In this document: one piece after another, positions 25,890 through 34,744 of the stretch
Position numbering within the stretch: position 1 is the first letter of the stretch
Layout of the letters: each line of letters starts with the position of its first letter
Origin: Pontibacter sp. SGAir0037
GTDB lineage: Bacteria; Bacteroidota; Bacteroidia; Cytophagales; Hymenobacteraceae
Reading direction: 5' to 3'
Length of the DNA stretch: 64,000 nt
NCBI RefSeq assembly: GCF_005491705.1
Contig: NZ_CP028092.1
Location: 2,170,001 to 2,234,000, forward strand
Notes under the pieces: model-generated
The model's database searches: none
Told to the model about the DNA's origin: nothing
What the model saw: only the letters and a program-made list of their open reading frames with translations
Translations under genes and position numbers: made by a program

Positions 25890-25918
25890 ATTTTCTGGAA
25901 TAGGTGTTGGTATCGTCT

Positions 25919-26377
25919 TTAGCTGGCAAGCTTCACATTTACTGCATTCAGGCCTTTTAACCCTTTTTCCACTTCAAAGCTTACTTTGTCGTTTTCTTTA
26001 ATTGGTCCGCTCAGAGCGTTCTGATGCACGAAAATGCTTTCCTGGCTTACATGGTCTTTAATAAAACCATAGCCTTTGGAGGTGTTAAAGAAGGTAACAG
26101 TTCCCTTTCTGATCAGGGTGGCAGGATCAACGGGCTCTTGCCGCGATACACCGATCTGAATTTCAGACTGGTCTACTACTTTCTTTTTCTTGTTCGGATC
26201 AGGAGGAGTAGAAGAGATATTTCCGAATTCATCTACATAAGCCAGCATCTCGTCCAGGTCTTTGCCGTTTCTGGAGCTGGTCTTACGCTCTTCTTTTTTC
26301 TGTTCTTTGTCCTGCCTTTTCTTCAGCTTTTTCTTTTCTTTTTCTTTTTTACTAAAAGTTTCCTGTGATCTTCCCAT
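25919..26377 (-). CDS. cold-shock domain protein with charged N-terminal extension
   Basis: 152 residues. The first 90 are strongly charged, with a lysine/glutamate run (KKEKEKKKLKKRQDKEQKKE) that predicts a disordered or helical RNA-binding tail, followed by KDLDEMLAYVDEFGNISSTPPDPN, a segment common to this family in Bacteroidota. The C-terminal cold-shock domain (about 88-150) shows RNP1 KGYGFI and RNP2 SIFVHQN. It should act as an RNA chaperone. It is probably co-transcribed with the desaturase gene at 24777. It is distinct from the 63-residue stand-alone cold-shock proteins. Confidence 0.88.
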   Translation of the reverse strand: MGRSQETFSKKEKEKKKLKKRQDKEQKKEERKTSSRNGKDLDEMLAYVDEFGNISSTPPDPNKKKKVVDQSEIQIGVSRQEPVDPATLIRKGTVTFFNTSKGYGFIKDHVSQESIFVHQNALSGPIKENDKVSFEVEKGLKGLNAVNVKLAS

Positions 26378-26435
26378 AAAGTTGTTTTAAATTAAATGTA
26401 GCTTTTGCTCTTTTTCAAAGGTTGAGAACCTTTAT

Positions 26436-26663
26436 TTAGTATCGAAACAAGAAGTTTGTACCGTTACGTATCCACTTCTCAAAGAAGGTATTATCATTAA
26501 ATTCGCCTGATACTAGTTCAGAGTCGGTGAATTCTTTAACAGAGCGGGATGTCATAAAACGCTGAAGCGAGTCCTGGTTGGTGGGAGACCAATCTTTACC
26601 TTTCTGTAACGCTACACACAGGTATTCACGTGTGGTGGTATCTACTATATATTTTCTATTCAT
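26436..26663 (-). CDS. small hypothetical protein
   Basis: 75 residues, beginning MNRKYIVDTTTREYLCVALQ and ending NGTNFLFRY. No signal peptide, membrane span or known motif. It lies between two cold-shock genes on the same strand, 58 bases upstream of the one at 25919, and downstream of a strong terminator, so it has its own promoter or depends on read-through. Codon use looks normal. The family is not recognised. Confidence 0.6.
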   Translation of the reverse strand: MNRKYIVDTTTREYLCVALQKGKDWSPTNQDSLQRFMTSRSVKEFTDSELVSGEFNDNTFFEKWIRNGTNFLFRY

Positions 26664-26720
26664 ACAAAGTGGTTATGTTGAGCAGGTATGGCTGTTTAGC
26701 ACATTATTACCTGTAAAAAA

Positions 26721-26754
26721 ACAGAAAAGCCTTACAGGTGTAAGGCTTTTCTGT
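26721..26754 (-). terminator. terminator of second stand-alone cold-shock gene
   Basis: Perfect 16-bp stem ACAGAAAAGCCTTACA / TGTAAGGCTTTTCTGT with a GG loop, followed on the minus strand by a T-run. The inner half of the stem is the same as in the terminator at 13264. Confidence 0.93.
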
Positions 26755-26773
26755 TATGACTTATATATGAAAA

Positions 26774-26965
26774 CTAAGCACGTTTAACATTAACCGCGTT
26801 TAGTCCTTTTCTTCCTTCTTGTAAGTCAAAAGTTACCTCGTCATTTTCTCTGATTTCATTTACAAGGCCAGATACGTGTACGAAGTACTCCTGATCTGAA
26901 TTTGCTTCTTTGATAAACCCGAACCCTTTCAGGTCATTAAAGAATTTTACTGTTCCTTTATTCAT
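26774..26965 (-). CDS. cold-shock domain protein (CspA family), second copy
   Basis: 63 residues, MNKGTVKFFNDLKGFGFIKE at the start; RNP1 KGFGFI and RNP2 YFVHVS. It differs from the protein at 13314-13505 at only a handful of positions, and the DNA is also very similar over the first half of the gene, so duplication is recent or gene conversion is active. It should act as an RNA chaperone. The leader between 26966 and about 27060 is AT-rich. Confidence 0.93.
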   Translation of the reverse strand: MNKGTVKFFNDLKGFGFIKEANSDQEYFVHVSGLVNEIRENDEVTFDLQEGRKGLNAVNVKRA

Positions 26966-27265
26966 GTTGATTTGTTAATTATATACCTACTACATATTTG
27001 AAGGCATATACGTTCATATTTTTTTTCAATTTACAATTAAAAGTTTACAATTCCTGCTTCTGCCACTATTATATTTTTAAGTTCATCTAATAAGCGTACT
27101 TGCTCCGGTTATAATGATAGGGAACCGCCAAAAGATTGGCAAATAACCCGTGTCATCTGCAAAATTCCGGAATGGCACCTACCCGGGCAGCTTATCTGCC
27201 GTAAAATGCTGATGCACCTTCCAAGTTAAATTAACATGTGCAGTTCTTCTGCTTCCTATATAATT
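26966..27265. other. non-coding divergent region
   Basis: 300 bases with the promoters of the cold-shock gene (minus) and the outer-membrane protein gene (plus). No repeat or RNA structure was recognised. Confidence 0.45.
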
Positions 27266-28636
27266 ATGACTGTGAAAAAAATCTTACTCAGCACTTTATT
27301 TGCACTGCTCACTGCCTTGCCGCTTGCCGCTCAGCATGAGCACCATCATAACCAGCAGCAAATGCCCGATAGCACAGCCCAACACCAGGGCCACCGCATG
27401 AATAACCAGCACGATAGCATGCAGATGCCCATGACACATGCTTTTTCACGCAACCTGCCCATGACTCGCAATGCCTCCGGTACCGGCTGGCTGCCGGATG
27501 AATCGCCTATGTACGGCCATATGTACCACCGGAGCGACTGGATGTTTATGCTGCACTACAACCTGTTCCTGCGGTATAATAACCAGGATATTTTTAAAGG
27601 AGGAAACAGAGGCGACAGCCAGTTTGATGCGCCCAACTGGTTTATGCTGATGGGGCAGCGCTTCGTAGGCAAACGAGGCTTGTTTCGATTCAGTGGTATG
27701 ATCTCCCTGGACCCGCTTACTGTAGGTGCCAATGGGTACCCCCTGCTCTTCCAGACCGGGGAAACCTATAACAATGCTCCCTTAATAGACCGCCAGCACC
27801 CGCACGACCTGTTCAGCGAGCTATCGGTAGGATACACGCATATGCTTTCTAAAGAGGCGGATGTTTTTGTTTACCTGGGATATCCGGGAGAACCCGCTCT
27901 CAGTAATGTGGCTTTCATGCACCGGCCTTCCGCACTCAATAACCCTGATTCACCACTGGGACACCACTGGCAGGACGCCACACACATAACTTTCGGAGTT
28001 GCGACACTGGGCTTCCGCTACCGGAATCTAAAGCTCGAAGGTTCTACATTTACAGGAAGAGAACCAGACGAGCAGCGCTACGACTTCGATAAGCCTCGCT
28101 TCGACTCCAGAACGGTTCGCCTTACCTATAACCCTACCGCCAACTGGAGTCTGCAGGCATCGCACGCTTACGTTAAGGGCCCGGAGGTAAGCGAGCCGGA
28201 TGAAGATGTATACCGCACCACTGCTTCGGCTCTGTACGGCAGAAAACTGCCAGGCGATAACCGCTTCCTGACCACTACCCTGAACTGGGGATTTAACTAC
28301 GTCGATCCTCATCATAAAGAGCATTCTGTCCTGCTGGAGTCGAACCTGCAAAACAGCCGATTTGCAGTTTACGGCAGGTATGAGTGGCTACAGAAATCTG
28401 CTGATGAGCTTGGCTTTGGCGAAGACTTCTTCGGGCACGACACTATATTCGGAATTCATGCCCTAACGGTGGGCGCAAACAGGCAGCTGGCACAGGCAGG
28501 CTCCGTTAATTTTCACCTGGGGGCCCAGGCAAGCATATTCAGAAGTGATACAGCGCTGCATCCTTATTATGGCGACCTCCCTGTAAGCGCTCAGGTATAC
28601 CTGCGGGTATTTCCCAACATCATGGTTCCCAGGTAG
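27266..28636 (+). CDS. outer-membrane beta-barrel protein, His/Met-rich N-terminus
   Basis: 456 residues from the ATG at 27266, which starts a signal peptide (MTVKKILLSTLFALLTALPL, cleaved near LAAQ). The first 50 mature residues are rich in histidine and methionine (QHEHHHNQQQMPDS, QMPMTH), which suggests copper or other soft-metal contact. The rest has alternating aromatic strands and ends in a barrel-like strand. I infer an outer-membrane barrel, possibly connected to metal handling. No metal-transport gene is adjacent, so the role is open. Confidence 0.7.
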   Translation: MTVKKILLSTLFALLTALPLAAQHEHHHNQQQMPDSTAQHQGHRMNNQHDSMQMPMTHAFSRNLPMTRNASGTGWLPDESPMYGHMYHRSDWMFMLHYNLFLRYNNQDIFKGGNRGDSQFDAPNWFMLMGQRFVGKRGLFRFSGMISLDPLTVGANGYPLLFQTGETYNNAPLIDRQHPHDLFSELSVGYTHMLSKEADVFVYLGYPGEPALSNVAFMHRPSALNNPDSPLGHHWQDATHITFGVATLGFRYRNLKLEGSTFTGREPDEQRYDFDKPRFDSRTVRLTYNPTANWSLQASHAYVKGPEVSEPDEDVYRTTASALYGRKLPGDNRFLTTTLNWGFNYVDPHHKEHSVLLESNLQNSRFAVYGRYEWLQKSADELGFGEDFFGHDTIFGIHALTVGANRQLAQAGSVNFHLGAQASIFRSDTALHPYYGDLPVSAQVYLRVFPNIMVPR

Positions 28637-28669
28637 CGGGCAAAACGTTGGCAGTAGCTCTTGGCAGGT

Positions 28670-29425
28670 TTAATAAGGAGAAGGGCTGACTGAGGTCCAG
28701 CCCCCATCTATGATCAGGGTTTGCCCTGTAATATGCCGTGCCTCCTCCGACACCAGGAACAGGCCGGCATTGGCGATATCGGCCACACTGGCCGGTTTTC
28801 CCATTGGGGTCAGCTGCGACCAGGTACTTTCGTATGTTGCGTCTTCCTGGGTTCGCTCTGTTAAGGTTGCGCCCGGAGCAATGGTGTTTACGTTAATTTT
28901 ATAGGCAGAAACTTCTATAACTAAATTACGGGCGAGCATTTCTATAGCGGCCTTACTCATGCCGTAGGCCGCCAGGTTCTTGTGAGCCTGGTGGCCAGTA
29001 ACAGAAGAAGTAAACAATAAGCTGCCCCCCGATGGCTGTTGCTTCATCTGGTTAGCCGCCGCCTGCGCCAGGAAGAATGTACCGCCCAGGTTTACCTGCA
29101 TCACCCGGTTAAAGGCCTCTGGTGTATAGGTAAAGAAATCGCCGAACAAAGTAATGCCTGCATTGGCTATTACAATGTCCAGCTGCCCGAATCTTTCCAC
29201 AGCAGTACTAACCAGTTGCCGGGTAAAAGCGACATCACTGGCATCTCCGGGCATAGCCAGGCAACAGCCGTCTGCCCCAATCTCAGCGGCTGCACTTTCT
29301 GCCAATGCCTCATCCTGGTCGTTGAGGATTACTTTTGCTCCGGAAAGCACAAGCATGCGGGCCATCTCCAGCCCAATTCCCTGGCCTGCACCAGTTACTA
29401 CAGCCACTTTATCTTTTAGTGTCAT
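28670..29425 (-). CDS. short-chain dehydrogenase/reductase
   Basis: 251 residues, classical SDR. Cofactor motif TGAGQGIG (residues 11-18), NAG at IVIANAGIT, catalytic Ser in FTSSVTG and YxxxK in YGMSKAA. The acidic end of the second strand (LNDQDE) favours NAD(H). It ends in the IIDGGWTSV motif common to glucose-1-dehydrogenase and 3-oxoacyl reductase-like members. The substrate is unknown. It is convergent with the outer-membrane protein gene. Confidence 0.88.
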   Translation of the reverse strand: MTLKDKVAVVTGAGQGIGLEMARMLVLSGAKVILNDQDEALAESAAAEIGADGCCLAMPGDASDVAFTRQLVSTAVERFGQLDIVIANAGITLFGDFFTYTPEAFNRVMQVNLGGTFFLAQAAANQMKQQPSGGSLLFTSSVTGHQAHKNLAAYGMSKAAIEMLARNLVIEVSAYKINVNTIAPGATLTERTQEDATYESTWSQLTPMGKPASVADIANAGLFLVSEEARHITGQTLIIDGGWTSVSPSPY

Positions 29426-29504
29426 CGGGGTGAATTTGTGAATGAGATGAAAGGCGAATCTCCTGCTTTAGCATAAGCTGGTTTTACAGACCTTAACCTG
29501 GCTG

Positions 29505-29906
29505 CTAGCGATGCATCTTTTTGGGTATTTCATTGCAGGGTCCTTCGTAGCGTACAAACAGGTATATCCAGATAATTCTGGAAAGCCTGAAAATAACAGG
29601 CAGCAGCCCGATCACCACAAGGCCCACTACGCCTATCATCATACCCATGGTTACCTCTTCTACAACCTGGTACAGCAGAAACAAGCAAATCAGGAATATG
29701 CCAACATTAAAAGCAAAGCTTACATACATAGCCCCATAGTAAAAGCCAACTTCCGGCTCATACGTCTGTCCGCAGCAGGGGCAGTCAGGATGCATGTCGG
29801 CAAATTTGCGCGTGTACAAGGTGCCTTTCGGAAACATTTCCCCTTCCCGGCACCTGGGGCACCTGCCAGTGGCTATACTATATAACAGTGAATTTTTCTG
29901 ACTCAT
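29505..29906 (-). CDS. DUF983 membrane protein
   Basis: 133 residues from the ATG at 29906; a longer frame adds 23 residues before MSQKNSLLYSIATGRCPRCR. Family marks are the N-terminal zinc-ribbon-like CPRCREGEMF and CPCCGQ pairs, then EVGFYYGAMYVSFAFNV and two membrane helices. DUF983 proteins are inner-membrane proteins of unknown role. The gene is 79 bases upstream of the SDR gene on the same strand and may be co-transcribed with it. Confidence 0.85.
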   Translation of the reverse strand: MSQKNSLLYSIATGRCPRCREGEMFPKGTLYTRKFADMHPDCPCCGQTYEPEVGFYYGAMYVSFAFNVGIFLICLFLLYQVVEEVTMGMMIGVVGLVVIGLLPVIFRLSRIIWIYLFVRYEGPCNEIPKKMHR

Positions 29907-30304
29907 GATATTGCTGTTCTTATGAAGACAAAGGTCTCTCTTCCGGTCTGGGTGTATACGGGACAGAAACGACAAATTACTGCAATTGCAGCAGCGCTTA
30001 AAGGTACTTAAAATTATATCACCGGTAAATCATTTATAAACGAATGCTTCCTATACTTTAGAAAGAGTTGTTTTTCAGGTTCTTTTAAAAACAGGAAAGG
30101 GCTTGCTTTGGAACAATTTAAAACCAGCAAACATATATCTTTTAGACGGAGTGGTTGCGGACTTAGCTTTAGCCTGTTTCGTATGTCAGAAGCTCCGGCA
30201 TAAGCAGATGTGTAAGCCGGTTACAACAATTTCAGCCATTTTTAATTTTGCTTAAACATTATCCGCTATCTGCCAGTTAAGTTTAGAAAATCAGCAGACA
30301 TAAA
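29907..30304. other. non-coding divergent region
   Basis: 398 bases with the promoters of the DUF983 gene and the NmrA-type gene. No repeat or structured RNA was recognised. Confidence 0.45.
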
Positions 30305-31222
30305 ATGGCGCTACAAACACCTACCAATGCAGCAGATGCTACTATTGTTTTAGCCGGGGCTACCGGAGATTTAGGAGGCAGAATAGCGGCCTCTCTTTTA
30401 GCAAGAGGTGTCAGGCCCCTGCTGCTGGTCAGGCCGGGCAGCAAAAGCAGCAAACTTAATTCATTCCGCGAGCAGGGCGCTACAATTTTTGTAACGGACT
30501 TTAAAAGCGTTTCAGAACTGGCAAAAGCGTGTGCCGGCGCTACCTGTGTGGTTTCCGCTTTATCCGGCCTGGAAGAGGTGATCCTGGAAACGCAGCGCAT
30601 CCTGCTGCTTGCAGCCGTAGAAGCCGGGGTGCCAAGGTTTATTCCTTCCGATTTTTCGATCGATTTCACAAAAATACCGGCAGGCACCAACCGGAACCTG
30701 GATCTGCGCCGGGAATTCGGCGAGCGACTGGACAAGGCACCTATCAGGGCAACCTCTATCCTCAACGGCATGTTTGCCGACCTGCTCACCGGGCAAGCCC
30801 CGGTTGTGCTGTTTCCGCTTAAAAAGGTAGTGTACTGGGGAGATGCAAATCAGCTACTGGATTATACCACTATACAGGATACTGCAGCCTATACAGCCGC
30901 TGCGGCACTGGATGCCGAAACGCCACGATACCTCCGTATTGCCGGCGACACGTTACATGCAAATGGCTTATGCGAAGCAGCCAGCAAGGCTACCGGAAAC
31001 GAGTTCAGCTTATTGCGTGCAGGAGGACTTGGCAGGTTAGATGCACTTATTAAGTTTACCCGTACGGTTTTTCCGCAGCGAAAAGAAGTTTTTCCGGCCT
31101 GGCAGGGCATGCAGTACCTTCGGAATATGTACAGCGGGCATGGTAAGCTGGAGCCGCTCGACAACAACCGCTATCCGGCTATGCACTGGACTTCGGTACA
31201 GGAAGTGCTGCAGAATAGATAG
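30305..31222 (+). CDS. NmrA/isoflavone-reductase-like NAD(P)-binding protein
   Basis: 305 residues. Rossmann fold with LAGATGDLGGRIA at about 16-28, a VRPGSKSS motif after strand 2 favouring NADPH, and SDFSIDFTKI, the pattern found in isoflavone-reductase-like (PCBER) members. It should be an NADPH-dependent reductase or a redox sensor in the cytoplasm. It is a distant paralogue of the gene at 16724, and like that gene it lies near a yceI gene. Substrate unknown. Confidence 0.8.
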   Translation: MALQTPTNAADATIVLAGATGDLGGRIAASLLARGVRPLLLVRPGSKSSKLNSFREQGATIFVTDFKSVSELAKACAGATCVVSALSGLEEVILETQRILLLAAVEAGVPRFIPSDFSIDFTKIPAGTNRNLDLRREFGERLDKAPIRATSILNGMFADLLTGQAPVVLFPLKKVVYWGDANQLLDYTTIQDTAAYTAAAALDAETPRYLRIAGDTLHANGLCEAASKATGNEFSLLRAGGLGRLDALIKFTRTVFPQRKEVFPAWQGMQYLRNMYSGHGKLEPLDNNRYPAMHWTSVQEVLQNR

Positions 31223-31406
31223 TACCGGCATGGAAGCAGCCTAAGCTTTTAGCAGTGGCCGCCGCGGCAGCAAAAAATCAGGTTTATTTGGTGTGATTGG
31301 GAGGAGAAGGTACGGATGAGGTGGAAAGCATTTCCTGTTGGTACAAAGCCCGCTACACAAGTCCTACAGCTGCCGGTGCCAACAGGAAACGTATAAGCCA
31401 GCAGGT

Positions 31407-31952
31407 TTACGCCAGGCTCGTTTCCTCCTGCACCAACTGAATATTGGCTACCAGTTTAATGTCTTCGCCCAATACCATTCCCCCTGTTTTAGACAATGGG
31501 TTAAAGGTAAGGCCGAATTCCCAGCGGCTTATGCGACCACTTACTTCAAAACCTGCTTTTGTATTTCCTTCGATATCCGTTGCAAAACCACCAAACTCGG
31601 CATCCAGCTCTACCGGCTTAGTAATGCCTTTTATCGTGAGCAAACCGAACAGGTGGTACTGATCATCGTGTACCTTGGTGAAAGAAGTGGACTGAAAGCT
31701 GATGTGCGGGAAATTTCCAGCATCGAAAAAGTCTGCCGACCGCAGGTGATTATCCCTTGCCTCCAGGTTGGTGTCCACGCTGCTTACATCCAGCGAAAAA
31801 TGTATCTCTGCATCGTTGAAACTGCCGTTCGGCGTGGTGGCTCCACCACTAAAGTTCTTGAACGAACCTGTTACAGTAGAGATAACCAGGTACTTTACTT
31901 TAAACTGTACTTCTGAGTGCATCGGGTCTATAACCCATTTTGTTTTGTCCAT
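31407..31952 (-). CDS. YceI-family lipid-binding protein, second copy
   Basis: 181 residues, paralogue of the protein at 15305-15838: DKTKWVIDPMHSEVQFKVKY at the start, NLEARDNHLRSADFFDAGNFP in the centre and SGRISRWEFGLTFN near the end. No signal peptide. It should bind an amphiphilic lipid in the cytoplasm. No copy of the TetR operator candidate is seen upstream, so its control differs from the first copy. It is convergent with the NmrA-type gene. Confidence 0.88.
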   Translation of the reverse strand: MDKTKWVIDPMHSEVQFKVKYLVISTVTGSFKNFSGGATTPNGSFNDAEIHFSLDVSSVDTNLEARDNHLRSADFFDAGNFPHISFQSTSFTKVHDDQYHLFGLLTIKGITKPVELDAEFGGFATDIEGNTKAGFEVSGRISRWEFGLTFNPLSKTGGMVLGEDIKLVANIQLVQEETSLA

Positions 31953-32671
31953 GGCAATTGTGTCATAAATGGTGAAGGAAGCAAGATTGCCGCTTAAGGC
32001 AACAACTTCCGGAATAAAATCCAGGAGAGCAGTGTATACCCGAAGAAAAAGAGCCTGAATCTCTCCCGGCCCCTCTCGCTTTACAAGATCATACTCGGGT
32101 GTTTAACCCTGCTCCGGAGGCAGCTCAGCCTTCCTGTTTGTTTCAGGCCAAGCGCCCTAAGCATATACCGGATTCATCCTTTGCGCTGCAAAATCAGAAC
32201 GTATACATGCTCCTATTTAACTAACGTCTAAACATTCTTCTTACTATGGGAAAAGAGCAATAATTGTATGCAGGCGGACAGCTGAAGTGCCTTCCGCTTT
32301 CACTTGCAACCATCGAAGGTGTGTTATACCCCTACGCCTTATCCTATAACAATTAACTTCACAAGCTGTTTATAATTATTAAAACGTGGCGCACAATTAG
32401 CAGGTTGCTGTTACCTGCTGCACATCGATGTTTTAACATACATTTTTAAAAAATAAAGCAGATCAATTTTTAGCGGAGAAGCCTTACAGGCAGAGGCACC
32501 AGCCTGCACCTGCTTCAGCCCTTAATTCCGGCTTTAAAAATTGCCTTTCAGCCTCACCGATATTTTAAACAGCCATAGCAGAAGCTGAATCTAAGTAGTA
32601 GCTTTGCAGCCTGAAAACAGCTGCCATGTTTGCCCGTAAATGCACAGCAGGGAAAATAGCAGAGATGACCG
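31953..32671. other. long non-coding stretch
   Basis: 719 bases between divergent genes. No open frame with coding character, no strong hairpin and no repeat stood out on either strand. It is unusually long for this window. Confidence 0.45.
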
Positions 32672-34486
32672 ATGAGAAATGAAAATATGGTATCCATAAA
32701 AGAGCCGAAGCGCCTGTTTGATTGTCTTGCTTATCAATTAGAACACACCCCTTTGCCGGACATGCTTTCTTCCAAAGAAAACGGCGAATGGCGAAAGTAC
32801 AGCACCCGCGAAGTGAGCGAAAAGGTAAACCAGATCAGCGCAGCCTTATTGCAGCTGGGCGTCTCGCGGGGCGACGGTACCATAGAAGGCAGAGATAAAA
32901 TTGCTATCATCAGCCAGAACTGCCCGGAATGGATGATGGTGGACATGGCTATTCAGCAGATCGGCGCTGTTTCGGTGCCTGTTTATCCGAACATCAACAC
33001 CAATGAGCTACAGTTTATCCTGCAGGATGCCCGTGTAAAAATGGTGTTTGCAGGCGACGAAGCTCTTTACCAGAAGCTCAGCAGCATCCGGATGGCACTG
33101 CCGGCTCTGGAGATGATTTATACCTTTAAGCCAGTAGCAGGGGCTCCTAACTGGCAGGAATTACTGCCCCAACTCACCCCGCACACGGAAAAGCAGGTCA
33201 GGCAGTACCGCGACCTGATCCGGGAAAACGACCTGGCCACTATTCTGTACACCTCCGGCACCACGGGTATTCCCAAAGGTGTTATGCTATCGCATTATAA
33301 CATTATCAGCAACGTGTTCAGCAGTTCGCTAATTATCCAGGAGATCGGGGTGCGCGGCAAAAGGGCCATCAGCTTTCTGCCACTGAACCATGCTTTTGAA
33401 CGCATGGCTACCTATTGCTTCTTTTACTGCGGTGTTTCCATTTACTATGCCGAAAGCATGGATAAGATAGCTGAGAACCTGCGGGAAGTGAAACCAACCC
33501 TTTTCACGACTGTTCCGCGGCTGCTGGAGAAAGTTTATGAGAGTATTCTGGCCAAAGGAGCCGAGCTGACAGGTGTTAAAAGAAAGCTTTTCTTCTGGGC
33601 CCTGCAACTGGCCGAACAATATGAGATAAACCAGCCTTTAAGCACCAGCTATAAATTACAGCTGGCCTTGGCCAATAAACTTATCTTTAGTAAGTGGCGC
33701 GAAGCACTCGGGGGCGAGGTAAAAGCTATTATTACCGGGGCGGCAGCCTGCCAGGTGCGCCTGCTGAAAGTTTTTACCGCTGCCCGCATTGTGATTCAGG
33801 AAGGCTATGGCTTAACAGAGGCCTCTCCTATTATCAGCGGAAACCGCTACAGCGAACAGAACAGAATGTTCGGCACTGTGGGGCCGCTGCTACAGAACGT
33901 AGAGGTAAAAATTGCGGATGACGGCGAGATCCTGTGCAAAGGACCGAACGTAATGATGGGCTATTTTAAACGCTCCGACCTGACAGCCGAGGTGATGGAG
34001 GGCGAGTGGCTGCGTACAGGCGACATCGGCACGATGGTAGACGGCAAATTCCTGAAGATAACAGACCGCAAGAAAGAGCTGTTCAAGACCAGCGGCGGGA
34101 AATACGTAGCGCCTCAGCCTATCGAAAATAAGATGGTGGAAAGCCGCTGGATAGAACAGATTATGGTTGTAGGCGAACTGCAGAAATTTGTGGGCGCACT
34201 TATCGTACCTGCCTTTCATGCGTTGCAGGAATGGTACGCCAAGCAGGGAATCAGCTACCCCGGCGACCAGGCCGTGGTGAAAGACCAGCAGGTAAGGGCT
34301 TTAATTAAAGAGGCTGTAAACCAGTACAACCAGTACTTTAACCACGTGGAACAGGTAAAGAAATTTGTCCTGATGCCTTCGCAGTGGACAATTGAGGGTG
34401 GCGAATTAACCCCTACCCTTAAGCTGAAGCGAAAAGCCATTGTAGCTAAATACGAAAATCTGATCGGTTCTATGTACGGAGCATAG
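32672..34486 (+). CDS. long-chain acyl-CoA synthetase (AMP-forming)
   Basis: 604 residues, ANL superfamily. P-loop motif TILYTSGTTGIPKGVMLSH at about 190-208, GYGLTEASP at about 375 and the hinge segment TGDIGTMVDGKFLKITDRKK (about 451-470) followed by FKTSGGKYVAP, as in FadD15/LACS-type enzymes. It activates fatty acids with ATP and CoA at the membrane face. It supplies acyl-CoA for lipid synthesis or beta-oxidation and could feed the acyl-CoA-type desaturases elsewhere in the window. Start: an alternative methionine six codons later is equally possible. Confidence 0.92.
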   Translation: MRNENMVSIKEPKRLFDCLAYQLEHTPLPDMLSSKENGEWRKYSTREVSEKVNQISAALLQLGVSRGDGTIEGRDKIAIISQNCPEWMMVDMAIQQIGAVSVPVYPNINTNELQFILQDARVKMVFAGDEALYQKLSSIRMALPALEMIYTFKPVAGAPNWQELLPQLTPHTEKQVRQYRDLIRENDLATILYTSGTTGIPKGVMLSHYNIISNVFSSSLIIQEIGVRGKRAISFLPLNHAFERMATYCFFYCGVSIYYAESMDKIAENLREVKPTLFTTVPRLLEKVYESILAKGAELTGVKRKLFFWALQLAEQYEINQPLSTSYKLQLALANKLIFSKWREALGGEVKAIITGAAACQVRLLKVFTAARIVIQEGYGLTEASPIISGNRYSEQNRMFGTVGPLLQNVEVKIADDGEILCKGPNVMMGYFKRSDLTAEVMEGEWLRTGDIGTMVDGKFLKITDRKKELFKTSGGKYVAPQPIENKMVESRWIEQIMVVGELQKFVGALIVPAFHALQEWYAKQGISYPGDQAVVKDQQVRALIKEAVNQYNQYFNHVEQVKKFVLMPSQWTIEGGELTPTLKLKRKAIVAKYENLIGSMYGA

Positions 34487-34744
34487 CCTGCTCAGAAAAG
34501 GAGCAGGTTCATTGCAAAGGCCATAGCCATGTTACACAGGAAAGGCAACAGGAACAATGTCATTTCTTCATAAAAATGAACTCATTTCCTATAGTTGAGG
34601 TATAGTTGAATACTACAACAGGTTGAGGACAGTTGCAGATACTGATCCGGCAGCGTATCCTAAACAACAGGACCAGCAAGCCCGGCGGCCAGGCTTCAAC
34701 TGCAAATCTTTAAACTCCTGAAACAGGGTTTTTACAATTTTAGA

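Noticed and set aside
31953..32671. Hidden small RNA or gene in the long gap
   Set aside because: No coding frame, hairpin-plus-T-run or repeat stood out; without transcript data nothing can be claimed.
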